A DNA stretch of 64,000 bases, taken from Miscanthus floridulus. Taxonomy: Eukaryota > Streptophyta > Magnoliopsida > Poales > Poaceae. Below the pieces are notes generated by a model. The model ran no database searches. It worked only from the letters and a program-made list of their open reading frames with translations, and was not told the DNA's origin. The DNA is taken from contig NC_089588.1 in assembly GCF_019320115.1 (NCBI RefSeq), forward strand, positions 121,216,837 through 121,280,836. Direction: 5' to 3'. Positions within the stretch are counted from its first letter, which is position 1. Each line of letters opens with the position of its first letter. The translations under genes and the position numbers were made by a program. Below are positions 33,028 through 45,343 of the stretch, in pieces.

Positions 33028-33392
33028 TGTAGTGTTAGTAGTAGTAGTAGTTAGTAGTGTTAGTAGTAGTTAGTTGTAGTGTTAGTAGTAGTAGTTAGTA
33101 GTGTTAGTGGTAGTGTTAGTTGTAGTAGTTAGTAGTTTTTGTTGTAGGGTTAGTAGTAGTAGTAGTTAGTAAATAGTAGTAGTTAGTAAGTAGTAGTGGT
33201 TGTTAGTAGTAGTTAGTAGTGTTAGTTGTAGGCTTAGTAGTAGTCGTTAGTAAATAGTAGTAGTTAGTAAGTAGTAGTGGTTAGTAGTAGTAGTTGTTAA
33301 TAGTTAAGTAGTTCTTAGTATTAGTACTGTTAGTAGTTAAGTAGTTGTTAGTAGTAGTGTTAGTAGTAGTTGTAGGGTTAGTAGTAATTGTT
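33028..33392 (+). repeat. (GTTAGTAGTAGTAG)n intronic repeat
   Basis: Irregular TAG/GTTAGTAG repetition fills the presumed first intron. A TTTTTTGCAG acceptor follows at about 33612. Confidence 0.85.
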
Positions 33393-33803
33393 GTTGTACT
33401 ACTTCAATACTTTCATCTGCATGGAAAGAGAACTAAAGTACATGGCTCCTCTTGATATATTGGTGGTTGTTGGCCTTCGTGCCCATGTTTGGTATATATG
33501 TGGTTGTTGTCCTTTGTGCCATGTTTTTTTAGGTTTTGGGAACCTCCTCGTGCAGGGGAGGTGCTGCCGAAATTTTGAGTCAACACTAACCATTTTTGCC
33601 CTTTTTTGCAGGAGGACCTGTGGGAGGGACTCGACAACCCCGATCGTCTTCGTCGGCGCTGCGGGTCTTCCTGCACTGCGTCGACTCACCACTACACCGA
33701 CTCTCCACCGCCCTGCTACCCTATCCTCACCGGCACCCTAGGTATAACCCCTCTATCCGTATGTGGTCTTTGGTCGCGTAACCTAGTTAGGTGTCTCCTG
33801 TCC

Positions 33804-34557
33804 TGTTGACACCGTTTTTTGCACAATGATCAGAGTGAGCTAATCGGCAGGAAGAAAGTTACTGTATACACTGACAGCCGATGAAAACAGCTTGTAAAGA
33901 TAATTGCCGATGAATGGTGGTGATCGATGGAGAGGTTGATTTAGATTCGGGCGTTGCCGATAAGGTTGGAGATGTTATTGTCGATGCCGATGAAGGAAGG
34001 CTTGAAGGCTACTGCCGATGAAACAAGAAGTATGCCGATGGAAAGGAGGTCGGTAAGATTTCCATCGTAATCGAGGTGGACAGGGAAATAGATAGGAGTT
34101 GATTTCCTTTTCTATATTTGTTAGAGTGTGATTCATGTAAGAGTCGTGTGTTTGTTTAGATTTGGACTTGGTGTCCTAGTTGTGTTTGGCTATGCCTCTT
34201 TAGATCAGGGTATAAATATAGATTGAGGGGCAATGTAAAAAAAATCAATATCAAAACCAATTTTTACTCCTATTTTGCATCTACTTACTTTTTGGCGATT
34301 TCGTCAATTTGCATATTTTCCCTTTTTATGAGTTCTCATTGATTCGGCGAGTTGCATAGCTTTAGTGCGACCTTCGGCAATTCTCGAGTTCCGCGTGAGT
34401 ACCTCTTGGCCGTGGCTTCCGGGCGTATCGCTGTTGTCAGGACCAAAGTGCTCGTATCTTCATCCTTGTCGATTAACAGGTCATATCGACTGGCACGCTT
34501 TGGATATCGATTCAGGTATTAGCCCTTTGTGTTTGTAGATCTACTTTTGCATCAACA
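33804..34557 (+). mobile_element. 5' LTR of the Tat Gypsy element
   Basis: TGTTGACACCG...GCATCAACA, with TATAAATATA at 34211-34220. The primer-binding region begins at once after it (TTTGGCACGCTCGGTGGGACC, 34563-34583). Confidence 0.93.
34211..34220 (+). promoter_or_regulatory. TATA box of the Tat Gypsy 5' LTR
   Basis: TATAAATATA in U3/R. The 3' LTR has the same box at 45752. Confidence 0.6.
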
Positions 34558-34599
34558 CATCTTTTGGCACGCTCGGTGGGACCAATCAATCCGATCAAT

Positions 34600-37110
34600 A
34601 TGTTCAATTCCGAGATCAATTCAGAGAACATTATCGCGGTTTCAGAAGAAGATCTTAAGGAAGAGCAGAGGCACGCTATGAAAAAGGCTATAGAAAAATA
34701 CAGGCAGCTTTGTCTGAAATCGTTTAGCCTGAACAAGAGTGGACAAGTCATCCAGAAGCAAGATTTGTCGTTGCCTCGGCAGGTTACCTTTGACTCCAAT
34801 CCTGGTAAACTTCAAGAGATGGTTAATTCTGTAGTAAATCATGCTTTAATTAATCATTCTAATGTGTTGTCTAATACTGTTCATAATGCTGTGGTTTGAA
34901 CTCTCAAAGAAGGACAAACGGCACCGCATTACGTTGGGCCTGCCTATCACCAACCAGAGCCGGCATCTGTTAATACTCCATCGGCTCCCTCGGCCGTTGT
35001 GGGTACAGAAGTTACTTCTCCTCCAGTATCGGCAGGCTTACCTAATATTCAATCTACACCGATACGATCAGATCCGGTACTACCAGGAGGACGAGTTCAG
35101 CTTAATACAGATCTATTGGCATCAGCTATGTCAGGCTCTGTGTCTCAGAATAGCCAGATTCCTGTTAATTGGTGGGGATATGGTATGCCTCCGGAGTCAT
35201 CTGCTTTCAATCCTGGGTTACCTCAAGTATTTGACGCAGTAGGAAAAGCTCCTATACCATCGGCTGTTTCGCCGATGGCTCAAGTGCCTCAATATGCCAC
35301 AGCAACTACTGTGCAACTAACTCTAGGAGGTTTCTAGATGCCTTTGGTTCAAACACCCAATTCAAGTCCATCGGCAAGCTTACTGCCGATGCAGCAGAAA
35401 GCCCCTGCTATGAGTCAAACTAGGGTTCAGTTCATGCCTCAAGCTGGTTATAATTATCCAACAATGTCAGCAAATTACCAGCCATGGTAAGTTTTGTACC
35501 GATGAGTTCTAATAATGGTTGGCCAGAACAGTTACCTGTTCAACATACAGTTCAGCAAAATCAGCAGGTTGCAGGGGTTCAACAAGGTCATATGCAAGCT
35601 GGTTTCCAGAATCAAGCATCGGCAGCTCAGCCGATGAATCCTTTCCAGCAGGTTAATGGACCACAAGTAACGGCAAATATGCCGATTGCTGGAGATCGTG
35701 GGCCACAAAGATATGTGGAGGGATATCAGCAGATACCTCCTGTAGAAATTCAGCCAGTTCGTCAGCAGGAGGCTGGTGCTTTTTGGGCCGATAAGATAGC
35801 AGAAATTATGAAAGATCAGTTTGGGATAAAGCCCAAGGTCAATACTTATTCTTATCGGACTCCTTACCCTCCTGTATATGATTTAATTCCTCTCCCAAAT
35901 CGGTACAAGGTACCAGATTTCACTAAATTCTCTGTGCAAGATGATACATCAACAATGGAACACGTCAATCGCTTCATTATTCAATGTGGAGAGGCAGGTA
36001 GCAGAGATGAATTAAGAGTTCGATTATTTTCATCATCTTTGTCTGGATCGGCATTTACATGGTTCATTTCATTACCACCAAATTCTATTATTACCTAGGC
36101 TGATCTAGAAAAACAATTTCATAAGTATTTCTTTGCTGGAATTCATGAAAAGAAGCTTACCGATTTAGTAAAATTGAGACAGCGTAATGATGAATCGGTA
36201 GAAAGCTTTGTGCAAAGGCTACGAGATGTAAAAAATAAGTGCTATAGCCTGGTGCTGGATGATCGGCAGCTTGCCGATTTGGCTTTCCAAGGGTTATTGC
36301 CACATCTCAAAGACAGATATGCTTCTCAGGAGTTTGAAAGCCTCAGTCATCTCGTGCAAAGGATCTCTGATCAAGATACTAGGGTTTTTGAACCTAAAAA
36401 GAATTGGAGTAAAAAAGTATTATTTGTTGAAGAAGTAGGAGATTCTGATTCTGATGAAGAACCAGTTATCGGCTTAGCTGAGTGGGTTAAGAATAAAAAG
36501 CCGATATCTTGTCCCTTTGGTCAAAAAGAGCCAGAAAAGTTTACCTTTGATATCACCAAGGCCGACAAGATATTTGATCTTCTGCTTCAAGAGGGCCAAA
36601 TTAAGTTGTCACCTAATCATGTGATCCCATCGGCAGAAGAGTTGAGGAAGATCTTGTACTGCAAATGGCACAATGCAACTTCACATAGTACAAATGAGTG
36701 CATGGTGTTCAGGCAACAGTTACAATAGGCTATTGAATCTGGGAGAATTAAGTTTGGTACTTCCAAGGCCTAGAAGCCGATGAGAATTGATCAACACCCT
36801 TTTCCAGCAAATATGTTGGAGGCCAAAGGGAAGACCAAGGTATTGACGTCAGAGGCTGCTGAGAAAAACGCATCAGTGGATCCCCAACATCGGATAACTA
36901 CCGATGATGCAAAAAGTAAGGGTTTGCTGGAAGAAAGCAGTAGTTCCAAAAATCCTCCTCGACCTGGCATTGTAATTACCCATCGAAGGCAGCAGGAGAG
37001 TTGGCGTCAGCGAAATGACCGATATCGACAACAGCAAGAAGAGAGATGTCGGGAAGAATGGCATCGGCATAAAGATCATTGGAGGTGCCCGTTTTTCATC
37101 CATTGCTAGG
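34600..37110 (+). pseudogene. Gypsy gag (broken by stops)
   Basis: Gag forms the retrotransposon capsid. After a Gln/Pro-rich leader (34900-35760) comes the retrotransposon gag domain (35850-36340): IPLPNRYKVPDFTKF, ITWADLEKQFH-type block (the W codon is now TAG at 36097-36099) and LRQRNDESVESFVQRLRDV. A CKWHNATSHSTNEC knuckle-like stretch lies near 36660-36705. In-frame stops include TGA 34897, TAG 35336, TAA near 35488, TAG 36726 and TAG 36772. Most look like CAG-to-TAG or TGG-to-TAG changes. Confidence 0.8.
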
Positions 37111-37124
37111 AAGAAGGTATTAAA

Positions 37125-38276
37125 TTGCCAACTGTTGAAAATTGCCCTGAGTGCAATGGTTATTATGGCGTCAATCGGTCAGAAAGGAGGTTTCAACCTA
37201 GCGATCAGGGTTTATTTATTAATGAGCCGATCAGAGGCAGAGCATCAGTGCATGATCGGCTGGGGGGCAGACTAAGTGTACATGAGAGGCTTGGTAAACG
37301 CGCTGGATATTTTCCAAGGAATCAAGAGGAGCTTGAGGAGATGGCAAACGCAAGAGTTCCCAATGAAGAAATATTCTACAGGGACCCTAATATACGCCGT
37401 GTAGAATCAACTAGGACCTGTTATCAGCCGGTTTGGAAAACCAAGTTTCCTCGATGGTGCCCGGAGGGTCTGACAAAGACACAGAGAAGGAGGATGCAAC
37501 GTGAGCATCAGGAGGATTTATACCGAGAGGAAAATTCTTCCAATGAGAGGTCCGGTCATCAGCAGTGGCAGGTAAAACACAAAAATAAGGGTCCATCGGC
37601 AGATGTTAATATGGTATTCATGTTGCCGATGGAGTTTTTGGCACTATCTGATAATGAGGAAGAAGTTGTTCTCTCTGATCAAGTAGCTCAGTTGACACTA
37701 GATCCAATGATGGCAGTTTTTGAGAAACCTACTGATGACGAGAGACAGCATCTTAAGGCTTTGTTTGTGAAAGGTAGATTTGATGGGCAGCCTGTATCTA
37801 AGATACTTATCGACGGAGGGGCTATGATTAATATTATGCCTTATGTGATGTATCGGAAACTTGGTAAGGGAGATCAAGACTTGGCCAAAACTGATATGAT
37901 GTTGAAGGATTTTGAAGGCAATGTGTCACCGGCTAAAGGGGCGGTATGTGTCGAATTGACTATCGGCAGTAAAACCTTGCCAACGACGTTCTTTGTTATT
38001 AATGGCAAGGGTGCATATAATCTACTTCTAGGGAGGGATTGGATTCATGCTAATTGTTGTGTTCCTTCTACAATGCATCAATGCCTCATACAGTGGATTG
38101 GGGATAAGATTGAGTTTGTCCCTGGTGATTCTTCTTATATCATTGCATCGGCAGAAATAGATACTTATGAGCGAACTAAGTGCATATCAGGAGAAGTTTG
38201 GGAAAAAGAGTTCCTTAGAGTTGCTGGTTATGAAATTCCACCGATCCAAGCAGTCGGTTATGAAGAAGAATTTTAA
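37125..38276 (+). pseudogene. Gag C-terminus and Gypsy aspartic protease
   Basis: An open stretch of 383 codons. The first half continues the gag tail (NCPECNGYYGVNRSERRFQ). The second half is the retroviral-type aspartic protease: ILIDGGAMINIMP holds the active-site D-G-G-A (about 37812-37823), and YNLLLGRDWIH is the conserved C-terminal block (38011-38043). The reading continues into RT only after a frameshift near 38273 and a stop at 38437. Confidence 0.8.
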
Positions 38277-38439
38277 TGGATAGGTTTGCCGATGATGGAA
38301 AATTAGGTCAAGGGTTCACATCGGCAGATGATTTAGTAGAAGTAGATATTGGTGATGGCGATAGGCCAAGACCTACTTTTATTAGTACTAAGTTAGATTC
38401 CAAGTGTAAGCAGCAAATGACTGATTTAAGAGTATAAAG

Positions 38440-40208
38440 ATTGTTTTGCTTGGGATTATACTGAAATGCCTAGATTAGACCGATCGATAGTTGAACATCG
38501 GTTACCTATCAAATCTGGATTTCGGCCACATCAGCAGCCAGCGCGCCGATGCAACCCCAATATACTTCCTGACATTAAGGCCGAAATAACTAAATTAATT
38601 GAGGCAAAGTTTATTCGGTAGTGTCGATATGCAGAGTGGATCTCTAATGTGGTTCCTGTTTATAAGAAAAATGGAAAACTTCGTGTTTGTATTGATTTCA
38701 GGAATCTTAACAAAGCCACACCGATGGATGGCTATCCAATGCCGATTGCTGATTTGTTGATTGATGCTGCAGCCGGACATCAAATTATCAGCTTCATGGA
38801 TGGTAATGCAGGTTACAATCAAATATTCATGGCTGAAGAAGATATTCCCAAGACTGCTTTCAGATGTCCAGGTCATGTAGGGTTGTTTGAGTGGGTAGTC
38901 ATGACGTTTGGTTTGAAAAATGCCGGCGCTACTTATCAAAGAGCTATGAACTTTATTTTTCATGAATTCATCGGCACATTAGTGGAGATCTACATTGATG
39001 ACGTAGTGATTAAATCTGGAGATATCACAAAACATCTAGGCAATTTACGAAAGATATTGGAGTGCACAAGGAAACATGGATTGAAGATGAATCCTAATAA
39101 ATGTGCATTTGGTGTATCGGCAGGTCAATTTTTGGGTTTTATGGTGCATCAGCGGGGCATCGAAACCAGTAGGAAGTCTATTGATGCAATTAACAAGGTG
39201 GTTGCTCCTGCCACTAAAACTGAATTGCAATCTTTGATCGGTAAGATTAATTTCATTAGAAGATTCATATCTAATCTGTCGGGAAGGATCAAGGCTTTCA
39301 GTCCATTACTTAAATTGAAAGCCGATCAGGAATTTGTATGGGGAGCTGAGCAGCAGTTAGCCCTAGATGAGATTAAGAAATATTTGACAAATCCTCCAGT
39401 GCTAGTTCCACCTCAACACGGGAAACCTTTCAGGTTGTATTTGTCAACTGATGATACCGTTATCGGTTCAGCTCTTATTCAAGAATTTGAAGGGAAAGAG
39501 CGTGTTATTTATTATTTGAGCAGAAAATTAGTGGATGCTGAGACCAGGTATTCGGCCATTGAAAAATTATGTCTGTGTTTATATTTTTCTTGTGTCAAAT
39601 TGAGACATTATTTGTTATCTGCCGAATGTACGATCATATGCAAAGATGACGTAGTCAAGTATATGCTGTCAATGCCGATATTAAGTGGTAGAATCGGCAA
39701 GTGGATTTTAGCATTATCAGAATTTGAACTACGTTGCGAATCGACTAAGGCAGTTAAGGGGCAGGTTATGGCTGATTTTGTCACTCAGCATTGTAACACA
39801 GTGGACTCTCTGGAGGTTGCTCCTTGGACACTTTTCTTCGATGGGTCCACATGTGGCGAGGGAGCAGGTATCGGCATTGTGTTTATTTCACCTCAAGGAA
39901 GGAAGTATGAGTTTTCTTTGCCGATTGTTGCTACATCGATAAACAATCAGGCTGAATACCAAGCCTTGATAAAAGGGTTAGAATTGCTGAAGGAGATACG
40001 TGCCGATGCTGTTGAAATCTTTGGTGATTCTATGCTAGTTATAAATCAATTGGCTAGGATTTATGAATGCCGAAGTGAAGTTTTGATTTCGTATTATGAA
40101 AGGTGTTTGCAACTGTTGAAAGGATTTAGAGATTTTCGTCTTGAACATATTTCTCGATTGCATAATGAGGAGGCTAATCGACTAGCTCAGCATGCTTCAG
40201 GGTATTAG
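38440..40208 (+). pseudogene. Gypsy reverse transcriptase, RNase H and second (archaeal-type) RNase H
   Basis: RT begins around 38440 and reads through TAG 38620-38622 in the R-x-CRYAEWISNVVPV block. Visible RT motifs: LRVCIDFRNLNKAT, FMDGNAGYNQI (first catalytic Asp), LFEWVVMTFGLKNAGATYQ, and YIDDVV (38991-39008). The RNase H part has VIYYLSRKLVDAETRY and LRHYLLS. A second RNase H follows (39810-40208): WTLFFDGSTCGEGAG, NQAEYQALIKGL, FGDSMLVINQL and HNEEANRLAQHA. Its D-E-D residues appear intact. This second domain is diagnostic of Tat elements. The frame ends at TAG 40206, likely from CAG. Confidence 0.88.
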
Positions 40209-40220
40209 CCTATTTAGGAA

Positions 40221-41507
40221 GTGCTAACATCGGCAGTTGATATCGATGACTGGAGGAAGGAGATTGTCGATTATTTAAAGGATCCATATAAAAAGGTTGA
40301 AAGACGCATAAGGTTCCATGCTACCAAGTATGTGCTCCTCGATGATGAATTATATTATCGAACTATAGATGGAGTTTTACTTAGATGTGTTAGCAGTGAT
40401 GAATCGAAAAGCTTGATGGGTGAAATTCATGAAGGAGTGTGTGGGGCGCATCAATCGGCTTTCAAGATGAAGTGGATGATCAGAAGGAATGGATACTATT
40501 GGCCGACTATTCTTGAAGATTGTTTTAAATATTTTAAAGGATGTTAGGGGTGTCAAAAGTTTGGTAATATTCAAAGAGCGCCTGCATCGGCTATGAACCC
40601 TATAATCAAACCTTGGCCGTTCCGGGGATGGGCTATCGATCTCATTGGTCAGATTTATCCGCCATCAAGCAAAGGACATAAATTTATTCTGGTTGCTACC
40701 GATTATTTCACAAAATGGGTTGAGGCAATTCCTTTAAAAAATGTGACATCGGCTAATATGATTAATTTTGTGAAAGAGCATATTGTTTACCGATTTGGTA
40801 ATCCTCAGACTATCACTACCGATCAGGGCACTTTGTTTACATCAGGAGAATTTGATGAGTTTGCTGTAGGTATGGGAATTAAAGTTTTAAATTCTTCTCC
40901 ATATTATGCTCAAGCTAATGGTCAGGCTGAGGCTTCTAACAAAGGGATCATCAAACTCATTAAGCGCAAAATTGAAGAAAATCCTAAGAGGTGGCATACA
41001 GTATTAAATGAAGCCTTGTGGTCATATCGGATGTCATATCATGGTGCAACCAAAGTGACGCCTTATCAGTTAGTATATGGACACGACGCAGTATTGCCTT
41101 GGGAAATTAAAACTGGCTCTAGGCGAATACGTTCTCAAAATCAGCTGACAACCGACGATTATGATACTCTTATGAAGGATGAGTTGGAAGATGTGGCGGG
41201 TCATCGGTTAAGGGCTCTAGTTAGCATCGAAGAAAATAAGAAAAGAGTAGCCAGATGGTATGACAAGAAGGTGAAGGTAAAGGAGTTTGCCGATGGAGAT
41301 CTGGTCTGGAAATTGATTTTACCGATTGGGACTAAAAGTTCAAAGTTCGGAAAGTGGTCTCCTAATTGGGTAGGTCCATATCGGATAAATCAGTCTGTTC
41401 CTGGTAACGCATATATTCTAGAAACCCTCGAAGGGGTCGTGTTTCCCAGAGCGTTAAATAGAAAATATTTAAAGAAATATTACCCTAGTATCTGGATGGA
41501 TGCATAA
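40221..41507 (+). pseudogene. Gypsy integrase
   Basis: Integrase joins the cDNA to the genome. The zinc-binding region (H-H-C-C; HEGVCGAHQSAFKM, then CFKYFKGC-stop-GC) is split by TAG 40546-40548. The core has WAIDLIG, TTDQGTLF and NGQAEASNKGI, giving D-D-E at about 40633, 40821 and 40931. The C-terminal WYDKKVKVKEFADGDLVWK and SPNWVGPYRI follow. No chromodomain is visible. The frame ends at TAA 41505-41507. Outside the single stop it is open. Confidence 0.88.
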
Positions 41508-41593
41508 AAGTATAAGTGCCGATAACAGTCCTATTGGCTAGAATTATACAAGGATGTCAATGTCTCGTAAAGTGCCGATGCAATAGACAAGAT

Positions 41594-44500
41594 TTACAAG
41601 TTTAACAAGGATTGGATAGCCAATATCGCACGCAGGCGAATCTGGTCGGCTTCCTTCATTTCTTTGATGTCTTCATCGGCAGCACCTTCCACAGGCTTGA
41701 GTTTTTTCTTCATGGCCAAAGCTTTGCGAGCCTAGGTGTCTCTTTCTTGCTGAAGGGCCTTGATGGCATTGGGTAGCTGGCTTTCTTCTTGTTGAGCATG
41801 AGTTAAGGCTGCCTCGACTTCTTTCAATTCAACCAATAGAGCCATCTTCTTTGCTGATAAATCTGAGATTTTCTGCTTAAGTTCAGCGCCCGAAGTCTGC
41901 AAGTTGCCAATGCCCTTGTGCTTCTTATCGGCAATTTGTTTCAATTGTAGCATCTCTTCTTTGAGTTGAGCCTGAGCTGCTCTATCGGCAATACGTTGAG
42001 CAGCCCGTTGATATTGCAGTTGGCGGCTTTCTAAATGGGCTGCTGGGAAGAGTACTTCTTCAACATCGACAGGGACCTGGCCACGGATTGTTTTGAAAAT
42101 TGCCTTTGTGGGGTCCGAGTCATCTACCAGTTGGGCGGTATCCTGCTGTAACAAGTTCAGGAGAGCTTCCAACTTGGACTTAATTTCTACCGATATTGTT
42201 CCCAGTACAAGGGAGGAACTTGTTTCCTCTCCATCATCGTCAGAAACGTCAATGGCAAAGGAGAATAGGCTGTTTGGGGAGTCTTGTTCCTGAGGAAAAG
42301 AAAAGGAGGTTAGTTAAGGATAAGTATGAGTATTATAAATCAACTAGGTCAATCGGTTTACCTGTTTCAAGGCAATTTCCTGTGCTTGACTGGAGGAAGC
42401 AGCCTGGAGTATGCCGTGTGGAGAATCGGTTGAGCTTGCCGATGGGATATCCTCTGTGACCTCATCGGTGGTTGGCTCTTGGGGTATGATGACCGATGAC
42501 ATTGGGGTAGATGTGGGGATCAGCATGGACTTCTGTCGTTTTGGCTATGAATCGGCATCTGTTAAGGCTTTGCGCTTTGCTTGGGCATCAGCAACGGTTG
42601 GCTGGGGGGCATCGGCACTTGTTGGTTGTGAAGCTTGGACATCTGGTACGCTTGCCGATGTACCCATTTGTTGCTACAAAACAAGTGTAAGGTATGATAT
42701 TTAACAGATAAAATGTGAAATCAAAGGGATACCTCTGAAGGTTTGTCAGAAGAAGTGGTGCTTGATATCGGAGGAATTGCCGATGACGATCCAGCAGCGG
42801 CTCTTACCCCCTGATGATTAATGTTAATACAGTTTGTGATCGGCATAAGTAGAAATAAACGGGGTTGTTACCTTGAATGCCTTGACCAAGGTTGTAGCAG
42901 TAGCCGATGGAGTGGCCCTAGCTGTAGCCAATTTGGACTTGGAGGTGATGGTCTTGGCACGGATCTTCTGGTGAGTCAAAGCAGCTAAGGTGGGGGCGTT
43001 GTAGCCGATCGGTGATATCAGGGAAACAGGCCGAAGATCGAAGGGTTTCCCACTTTTGCTCATAGTTGGTGCTGGGTTGTTAACCTGTCACGAGAAAGTT
43101 AGTTACCGATATATGAAAGGAAAAAGCAGAAGGGAGCTAAAAGGAACTTACTGTGTCATCGGGAATGGCATATTCAGGGTCGATCATGTGCCGATATGTG
43201 TGAGCAGATGTTGCAAACAGTTGTTCCCTCCACTCTCACCACCATTGCTTATATGATTCGGTGATGAAAGATACCGGCGTCCAGACGGATATATCGACAT
43301 TTGTAGTATCGGCATCGGGGGAGAGTTGCACTACCCTGCTCCAATCTATTCCGCAGGTGATTGTTTCTCTGGGTTTGATCACATCAGCAAAACAAAGTTT
43401 GATTGGCAGTTGCCCAAAAGCCAATTGATGGGATACTACCGATGGGTTGTAAAACTCATATGTGATATTGGTGTTTTTCCCGCTACCGAATGTGTTTACT
43501 GGAATTGCCCTAGGAGTAATGATGGCCATCATGAGTTCATTATCCTGATTCAGAGTGTCATCGGCAAAGTTGAAAAGAAGGGGGAATCTGTTTTCTTCAT
43601 CAATGTAAGGTACCAGGCCCTATGATCACGAGAAAGACCATTGTAGAAGCTTTGAAAGAATCTGCCGATCTGGTCTTCATTGGCCTCTGTTCCAGGGAGG
43701 ACAATTATGGCTTCACCAAAATTGAGGGGTGAGCGTGTTGCTGATTCCTCGTCCCCAAGCACATGGTCTTCAGCAATTTCTCGTGGGAATTGTTGGGCAA
43801 AGAAGTCCCATTGCAACCGTTTGTGCATATGGGTATTCAGCCACATGTTGATGAACCACCACGAGCCTCATAAGTTGCCGATGGGCTCGCTAAGCAAAAG
43901 TTTCTGAGACACTTGATGAAGAAGATGATAAGTGGTGCTCAGAAGGTATCGGCCAAGAGGGAACCTTACACCATTGGCCAAGAGTTCAGCAGCGGGGAGG
44001 AAAGCGTTGGTTGGTCCTACTGATCGACCACAGAAGATAAATTTTTCTAACCACATATTCAAGAATGTGGCATGTTCCCTCTGGTTGACCGTCCTAGTCT
44101 TCTGGCTTCTTGAATGTATCCTGTCCAACCGCCGATGTTGCGGGTATTCACCCTGTATTCAGATTTTCTGCCATAGATGGAGCCTTCATCGGTAGTTGAA
44201 ATATCCAAACCAGTGAGCATGTAGACATCGGCAAGTGTGGGAGTAGCTGGGCCATGTCCAAACATAAAAGTGTTTGTTGTGTCTGACCAGAAGTAAGCAG
44301 CTGCAATCATCATTGACTCATTCTTCTGCATATCGGCAATAGATAGCCTAATGCATTGGTCTAGCTTCTGTTCTGCCAGTGTACTTGCATCGACCTATTA
44401 ACCCTCAAGTACCAATCTTTCCACCCTTTGGTGGTTTTGGGCCAAGATCGGAATGTATCTTTCCATAAATTCAGAGAGAAATTTTGGGCTCTAAAGGGGA

Positions 44501-44862
44501 TTATGTTAACCTCTGCATTAATCAGATCAGTTGGATCTGGGTTGCCCATTGGTCCTAGGCATTGGACATGCGGCTGATCGGTTGGAATAACTAATTTGTT
44601 GCGCAATTCCTAAGTTTAAAGGATCCGGAGAACAAAAGAAAAGAAAAATCACCAACTGTATGAACTTGCAAAAACTAGGGGAATCGAGGTAAAAGATAAC
44701 GGAAGTGGAACGAACCGCAGGGACGTCGAAGTTGATTGCCATTATCTTAAGGAAGATGGGGGCACGAGCCAAAGACTTGAGGTTAACGCTGGAGAAGAGT
44801 TCTTGTTGGTTGAGGTCGCGCAGTTGTTCGTCGGAGTCGCCGCCGGAAAGAGAAAATGTCAA
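41594..44862 (-). pseudogene. Antisense spliced gene with plant mobile domain inside the Gypsy element
   Basis: On the minus strand, ATG at 44862 begins MTFSLSGGDSDEQL. An intron follows (about 44718-44608), then ELRNKLVIPTDQPHVQ, LNLWKDTFRSWPKTTKGWKDW, TLADVYMLTGLDIS, RNIGGWTGYIQE, TFLNMWLEKFIFCGRSVGP, RFPLGRYLL and NFGEAIIVLPGTEANE. This matches the plant mobile domain (aminotransferase-like) proteins found in Tat elements. Further exons down to 41594 encode Ser/Thr/Ala-rich and coiled-coil parts (41740-42170; many Gln, Lys and Glu). Donors and acceptors are recognisable (for example GACACA/GTAAGTTCC near 43153). Frameshifts near 44370, 44080 and 43550 and stops at 43868 (TGA), 42547 and 41732 (TAG) disable it. 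Function is unknown. Confidence 0.75.
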
Positions 44863-45343
44863 AGATTGGAGTCTAAGGGTAGAAGACGAGCGTTCCGGAG
44901 AAATCTATTTATAAGCCGCTTGGAGTAGGGGTATTTTGGACTTATCTCTATGCCGCGCGCATGTAGGTCGAGGTGGTTCAGATGGATATGGTAACTGTTC
45001 GCACGATAATCAGGGGATTGTACAGATGAGTTGATGGCAAGTAATCATGACTTGGAAGAGATATCGGTACAGGATATTTTAATTCTGAAAGTGGCAGCAT
45101 GATTATGTTAGGATCTTACCGATGGATTATTGTTTCAGTATCTTAACCATAATCAAGGCAAGAGTGGTTGGCGATTGTGCGATATTTACTGAGGTGCGTG
45201 AATCAGGATTAGATTTGATTAGATTTGATAACAGATCAAGTTTTGGCTTGGAGGATGAGTTACGGTAATTGGGCGAAGGCAAACGTTATCTGGAGTAAAT
45301 TTCGGAGCATTAATGGTTTTATACTCCGAAATTGGGGGGCATG
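44863..45343. other. Region between antisense gene start and 3' LTR
   Basis: Would hold the promoter of the antisense gene. A CTTATAAATAGATTT-type TATA (reverse of AAATCTATTTATAAG, about 44901-44915) lies 40-50 bp upstream of the minus-strand ATG. The polypurine tract AATTGGGGGGCATG (45330-45343) abuts the LTR. Confidence 0.55.

Noticed and set aside
41594..44862. Reading the plant mobile domain gene as a host gene
   Set aside because: It lies inside an element with matched LTRs and target duplication, and such antisense ORFs are known in Tat elements.
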